A stretch of DNA of 54,032 nt, taken from contig QHTE01000036.1 of the NCBI GenBank assembly GCA_003220685.1, positions 1 through 54,032 on the forward strand, written 5' to 3'. The notes beneath the pieces are model-generated. The model worked only from the letters and a program-made list of their open reading frames with translations, ran no database searches and was not told the DNA's origin. The position numbers and the translations under genes were made by a program. Positions 50,359 through 54,032 of this stretch are shown here, in pieces. Every line of letters starts with the position of its first letter. Position 1 is the first letter of the stretch. Origin of the DNA: Candidatus Rokuibacteriota bacterium (lineage in GTDB: Bacteria > Methylomirabilota > Methylomirabilia > Rokubacteriales > CSP1-6).

Positions 50359-52320
50359 TCACGGCGCGGAATCTCCGCTCGGCCGCGACGCGCCGCCTCC
50401 CGCACCCCGCGGGATCCAGACGCGCATCGCCCCCGGCCCACGGTTCGCCCACGCGTAGTACGGAATGGCCGTGAGCGCCGTGCGCCGCCGCGCCGCCGGC
50501 GCGGCGCGGCCGACGGGGCGATAGAGGCGATCCTTCCACGGCGCCGTATCGACCGCCCACCCGGAGCCGCGGACGACGGTCACCCCCTCGAGACGGCCGG
50601 ACACCCATGACGACTCGAGCGGCGCCTCGGTGTCGATTTCGAGATCGGCGATGCTCGCGTCCGGATGATCGGCCTGCTCGAGGCAGTAGACGAGCGGGCC
50701 GCGCTCGATCGCCACGCAGCCGCGCGTCGACTCGATCCCCGGATGCGCTTCGGTGAGCCGCGGCTCCATCGGGAGGTCGAGCTCGACGACGTCACCGTGC
50801 TGCCAGGCACGCTCGATTCGCAGGTAGCCCTTCGATGGCGGCGCCGTCGGCTTTCCGTTGACGCGCGCCGTCGCCGCCGTGCACCAGCCGGGCACGCGGA
50901 GGCTCAACGTCCGCGACGTGGTCGGCGCCTGCTCGACGGCGATCCGGACGCGTCCTTCCCACGGATAGGCGGTCTCCATGCGGAGCGTCATCGCGGGCCC
51001 GGGCCCGAGGTCGGCCACGATGCGGGCCGGCGCGTACTGGTGGATCTGCAGGCCGACGGCGTCGCGCGTGGCGACGTAGTGGCCGAACGTCGCGAGCTGG
51101 CGCATCACATTCGGCGGGCAGCAGGCGACCAGATGCCACTCTTTGCGGATGCACCCACCCCGGCTCAGGTGCTCGGGCTCGCCGTTGCTGGCCAGCGGGT
51201 TCACGTAGAAGTACCGGTCGCCGCCGAGGGAGGCGCCCGAGAGCACCGCGTTGTAGAGCGTGCGCTCGACGAGATCGCCGAAGCGCGATTCGCCGGTGGC
51301 CAGCAGCATGCGCCAGCTCCACATGACGCTCGCGATCGCGCCGCACGTCTCGCAGTAGGCGAGATCGTTCGGCAGCTCGTACGGCTGCCCGAACGCCTCG
51401 CTGAGATGCCGGCCGCCGACGCCGCCGGTGAGGTAGAGCTTGCCGGTGACGAGGTCGTGCCACTGACGATTCAGCGCCGTGAGCAGCGCGGCTTCGCCGG
51501 TCTCGAGATAGACATCCGTGGCGCCGGTCGTCAGGTAGAGCGCGCGGACGGCGTGACCTTCGACCGTTGTCGCGTCGCGCATCGGCACGCGGTCCTGGAA
51601 CGACGCCGAGCTATTGTAGCGTCCCGGTCCGAGCCAGCCGCGCCCGCGGTGCTCGAGAAAGAACGAGGCCAGGTCGAGGTGGCGGCGCTCGCCGGTCTCG
51701 CGATAGAGCTCGACCAGCGCCATCTCGATCTCCGGATGGCCCGGAGTCGCGACGCGCCGGCCGGGTCCGAAGAGCGCGTGGAGGTAGTCCGCGAAGCGCT
51801 GGGCGATCGTCAGGAGCCGGTCGTCGCCGGTGGCTCGCCTGAACGCGACCGCGGCCTGGATCAGGTGGCCGGCGCAATAGAGCTCGTGGCCGTGGGCGAA
51901 GTCGGTCCAGCGCTTCCCCGGCTCGGCCACCGTGTAGTACGAGTTGATGTACCCGTCGACGCCCTGCGCCGCGGCCACCAGGTCGATCGTCGCCTCGCTG
52001 GTCGAGCGGAGCCACTCGCTCGGGGCGCGCCCCATCTCCCACGCCGCGGCCTCGAGCCACTTGTACACGTCGGAGTCCATGAAGACCGGCCCGCGGTAGC
52101 GGGCGCTCGAGCGGCCGGCAGCGATGCGGAGGTTCTCGAGATTGCCCGCTGTCTCGAGCATGCGAAAGCCGTGCGGCAGCGCGGCATCGCGGTTGACCGC
52201 CTGGCGCCGGGCCCACAGGCCGTTCTCGATCGTCACCGCCTGCGCGTCGAGCGTCGTCAACGTCGCCGCCGGGCTCTTCGCGCCATCGACCGGTCCTGCC
52301 GCGCGCCGGGTCGTCGTCAT
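50359..52320 (-). CDS. Glycoside hydrolase family 127 (beta-L-arabinofuranosidase-like)
   Basis: 653 residues from ATG 52320. The (alpha/alpha)6 domain begins VTIENGLWARRQAVNRDAAL. The active site of HypBA1-type enzymes uses a Zn site with a Glu-x-Cys and a Cys-Cys pair. Here these are YCETCGAIASVMWSW (about residue 310) and HLVACCPPNVMRQLATFGHY (about 388), and LTGGVGGRHLSEAFG precedes them. The C-terminal sandwich ends the protein. There is no signal peptide, so it probably cleaves imported arabino-oligosaccharides. It lies near the sugar importer and GH31, consistent with pentose-glycan use. Confidence 0.93.
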   Translation of the reverse strand: MTTTRRAAGPVDGAKSPAATLTTLDAQAVTIENGLWARRQAVNRDAALPHGFRMLETAGNLENLRIAAGRSSARYRGPVFMDSDVYKWLEAAAWEMGRAPSEWLRSTSEATIDLVAAAQGVDGYINSYYTVAEPGKRWTDFAHGHELYCAGHLIQAAVAFRRATGDDRLLTIAQRFADYLHALFGPGRRVATPGHPEIEMALVELYRETGERRHLDLASFFLEHRGRGWLGPGRYNSSASFQDRVPMRDATTVEGHAVRALYLTTGATDVYLETGEAALLTALNRQWHDLVTGKLYLTGGVGGRHLSEAFGQPYELPNDLAYCETCGAIASVMWSWRMLLATGESRFGDLVERTLYNAVLSGASLGGDRYFYVNPLASNGEPEHLSRGGCIRKEWHLVACCPPNVMRQLATFGHYVATRDAVGLQIHQYAPARIVADLGPGPAMTLRMETAYPWEGRVRIAVEQAPTTSRTLSLRVPGWCTAATARVNGKPTAPPSKGYLRIERAWQHGDVVELDLPMEPRLTEAHPGIESTRGCVAIERGPLVYCLEQADHPDASIADLEIDTEAPLESSWVSGRLEGVTVVRGSGWAVDTAPWKDRLYRPVGRAAPAARRRTALTAIPYYAWANRGPGAMRVWIPRGAGGGASRPSGDSAP

Positions 52321-52359
52321 GACCCGAGAGTCTACCGCGACATCGGCGGAGATGGACGT

Positions 52360-52437
52360 CTAGTGTCCGCGTTCGAGGGCCTGCTTGAGATCGGCGAGGA
52401 CCTGTTTCTTCCTGGCCCACTCTTGATTCAGCGCCAT
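52360..52437 (-). CDS. 25-codon ORF, possibly the tail of a lost gene
   Basis: ATG 52437 to TAG 52360 encodes a helical, charged peptide (LNQEWARKKQVLADLKQALE). It resembles the C-terminal helix of a larger protein. It abuts the binding-protein remnant on the other strand at about 52438, so it may be what is left after a deletion. It may also be chance. Confidence 0.25.
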   Translation of the reverse strand: MALNQEWARKKQVLADLKQALERGH

Positions 52438-52567
52438 CCGCCGGGGCCAGATCGACCTCCTGCAGTGGCTGAACACCTTCGTCTACACGATCAAGAACAA
52501 CGGTGAGCTCGACGCCATCAGCCGGAAGTGGCGCCAGCTGCCGCTGGAGGTGTTGCCGGTCTTCTGA
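52438..52567 (+). pseudogene. C-terminal remnant of an amino-acid ABC substrate-binding protein (SBP family 3)
   Basis: The frame ending at TGA 52565-52567 reads QIDLLQWLNTFVYTIKNNGE and LDAISRKWRQLPLEVLPVF, which is the closing segment of polar-amino-acid binding proteins. Everything upstream of about 52438 is absent, so roughly 85% of the gene is missing. The permease remnant follows 18 bases later in the usual operon order. Confidence 0.72.
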
Positions 52568-52585
52568 TCCGCGGGCCGGGAACCC

Positions 52586-53205
52586 GTGGATTACGTCTTC
52601 CAGTTCGGCGTCGCCTGGCGAGCGGCGCTGGCGGCCTGATCGTCGCGCTCGCGCGCGTCTCACGATCCGGGGTCCTCGCCGGCGTCGCGACCGCGTACAT
52701 CAAGATCGTCCAGGGCACCCCTCTGCTCATGCAGCTCTACCTGGTCTACTTCGGCGCGAGTCTTCTGCGCGTGGCGAACGACGCGTGGACGGCCGCGGCG
52801 CTGGGGCTCGCCCTCTACGCGAGCGCCTTCCTCGGCGAGATCTGGCGCGGCTGCATCCAGGCCGTCCCGCGCGCTCAGTGGGAGGCGGCGCGCGCCCTGG
52901 GCCTCGGGTATCCGTCGCAGCTGCGCTTCATCATCTTGCCCCAGGCGTCTCGGATCGCGCTGCCGCCCACCGTGGGCTTTCTGGTCCAGCTCGTGAAGGG
53001 GACCTCGCTGGCGTCCATCATCGGCTTCACCGAGCTCACGCGCGCCGCGGCGGTGGTGAACAACGCCACGTTTCGGCCGCTCATGGTCTATGCGGCGGTG
53101 GCCGGCCTCTACTTCGTCCTCTGCTGGCCGCTGTCCTTGCTGAGCGAGCGTCTCGAGCGCCGGCTCGAGCGGGCCGGCGCGAGCACGGTCAGCTTCCAGA
53201 TCTGA
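52586..53205 (+). pseudogene. Amino-acid ABC transporter permease (HisM/GlnP type) with N-terminal deletion
   Basis: GTG 52586 starts MDYVFQFGVAWRA, the usual opening of this permease group, and then meets a stop. One frame away the protein resumes with GGLIVALARVSRSGVLAG, YIKIVQGTPLLMQLYLVYFG, EIWRGCIQAVPRAQWEAARA (EAA loop with the typical LGLGYPSQLRFIILPQA) and ends SERLERRLERAG. About 20-25 codons of the first membrane helix are missing near 52620-52635. The C-terminal four-fifths are intact. No ATPase gene follows; an SDR gene converges. Confidence 0.82.
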
Positions 53206-53216
53206 CCGGCGCCCGG

Positions 53217-53984
53217 TCAGACCCAGCCGCCGTCGACGATGTAGCTCTGGCTCGTGCACGCCGCGCTGTCGTCCGAGGCGAAGAAGAGCACGACGCGGGC
53301 GACGTCCTCCGGGAGGAGCTTTCGCTTCAGGCACTGGCGCCGGAGCAGCTCCTGCTCGCCCTCCGGCGTCAGCCAGAGCTTGATCTGGCGCTCGGTCATG
53401 ATCCAGCCGGGCACGATCGAGTTGACGCGGATGTTCATGGGCCCGAGATCGCGCGCGAGCGCGCGGGTCAGTCCGGCGACGGCGGCCTTGGCGCTGAGAT
53501 ACGCCGGCATCCCGCCCTGGCCGACGAGCCACGACGTCGACCCGAAGTTGATGATCGACCCGCCGCCGCCGGCGGCCATCCCCGGCGCCACGGCCTGCGC
53601 GGCGAAGAACTGATGGCGCAGGTTCACCGCGAAGCGATCGTCCCAGTACTCGGGGGTCACGCGCTCGATCGTGTGGCGCTCGTCGTGGGCCGCGTTGTTG
53701 ACCAGCACGCGGATCGATCCGAGCCGGGTGCGGACCTCGGCGATCGCCGACTGGAGCGCCGGGATGTCGCGCAGATCGCACGGAACGAACGTCGGCGCCG
53801 GGTGACCGCGCTCCGCGATGGTCTTGACCAGCGCCTCGGACGCGGAGCGATCGATGTCGACGAATGCGACCCGGGCGCGCTGCGCGCACAGGTGCTCGAC
53901 GATCGAGGCGCCGATGCCGCTGCCGCCGCCGGTGATGAAGCAGACGCGAGCTTCGAGGCTGGGGTACGACGCGGTCCGGATCAT
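53217..53984 (-). CDS. Short-chain dehydrogenase/reductase
   Basis: 255 residues from ATG 53984 (GGAGG upstream). The NAD(P)-binding motif is VCFITGGGSGIGASIVEHL; VLVNNAAHDERHTIERV is the NNAG-type strand. The catalytic Ser lies in IINFGSTSWLVGQGG, with Tyr/Lys in PAYLSAKAAVAGLTRALARD. The closing block is YIVDGGWV. The Asp in AFVDIDRS after strand 2 favours NAD(H). Close-looking family members oxidise aldoses such as L-arabinose or D-galactose to lactones, which would fit the nearby pentosidases, but the substrate is inference. Confidence 0.93.
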   Translation of the reverse strand: MIRTASYPSLEARVCFITGGGSGIGASIVEHLCAQRARVAFVDIDRSASEALVKTIAERGHPAPTFVPCDLRDIPALQSAIAEVRTRLGSIRVLVNNAAHDERHTIERVTPEYWDDRFAVNLRHQFFAAQAVAPGMAAGGGGSIINFGSTSWLVGQGGMPAYLSAKAAVAGLTRALARDLGPMNIRVNSIVPGWIMTERQIKLWLTPEGEQELLRRQCLKRKLLPEDVARVVLFFASDDSAACTSQSYIVDGGWV

Positions 53985-54032
53985 GCGATCCTCCGTGCGC
54001 CGGTCACACCGGCGCGGTGCAGTGAATGAAAG

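Noticed and set aside
50665..52506. 613-codon open frame on the + strand
   Set aside because: Antisense shadow of the GH127 gene; no motif, ribosome site or plausible domain.

Overview
The window is G+C-rich bacterial chromosomal DNA that is dense with genes. It carries an actinobacterial-type long leuA, an ECF42 sigma factor with its DGPF partner, many luciferase-like (LLM) flavin oxidoreductases, acyl-CoA synthetases, MFS carriers and solute-binding proteins. This gene style resembles uncultivated soil lineages such as Candidatus Rokubacteria/Methylomirabilota. That placement is inference; there is no rRNA or other clean phylogenetic marker. I found no rRNA, tRNA or CRISPR array, and no stretch over 300 bases without a gene.

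Layout. 0-6.6 kb: 5' part of ftsK, a GT-C-like membrane protein, a DUF4166/membrane pair, a VKOR-type thiol oxidase whose second active-site Cys codon is an in-frame TGA, then a periplasmic binding protein with a methyltransferase. 6.9-13.3 kb: a frameshifted FAD oxidase, a VOC protein, a Tat-exported amidohydrolase, and leuA plus an inositol-monophosphatase-family gene behind an attenuator. 13.4-19.2 kb: ECF42 sigma factor divergent from a + strand run of DGPF, DoxX, SRPBCC, second YCII, BNR-repeat, MoaD/ThiS-like and MFS genes. 19.3-26 kb: secreted esterase-like protein, cyclase, sorbosone-dehydrogenase-like protein, Bax-inhibitor-1 protein and a damaged peptide-type binding protein. 26-31.4 kb: damaged phytanoyl dioxygenase and a methyltransferase, then a response regulator/histidine kinase pair followed by HtrA. 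31.5-41 kb: two acyl-CoA ligases with a MaoC-like hydratase, an MFS carrier, LLM oxidoreductases, hydrolases and a tandem ABM-domain protein. 41.1-42.2 kb: two integron gene cassettes with clear attC sites and no integrase (a CALIN). 43.7-54 kb: a sugar ABC importer (binding protein and two permeases) with a GH31 glycosidase, an LLM enzyme, a GH127 glycosidase, remnants of an amino-acid ABC importer and an SDR dehydrogenase. Together these suggest use of pentose-rich plant glycans.

The most notable signals are the candidate selenocysteine VKOR (CPLU in place of CPLC, with a SECIS-like hairpin), the integrase-less cassette pair, a near-symmetrical divergent ECF42 promoter, an almost leaderless leader peptide plus terminator before leuA, and a 49-bp dispersed repeat in three copies. 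Several genes (FAD oxidase, peptide-type binding protein, phytanoyl dioxygenase, LLM/dehalogenase, DUF3175, amino-acid permease) carry single-base shifts or internal deletions. These may be real gene decay or assembly error; the sequence alone cannot separate the two.
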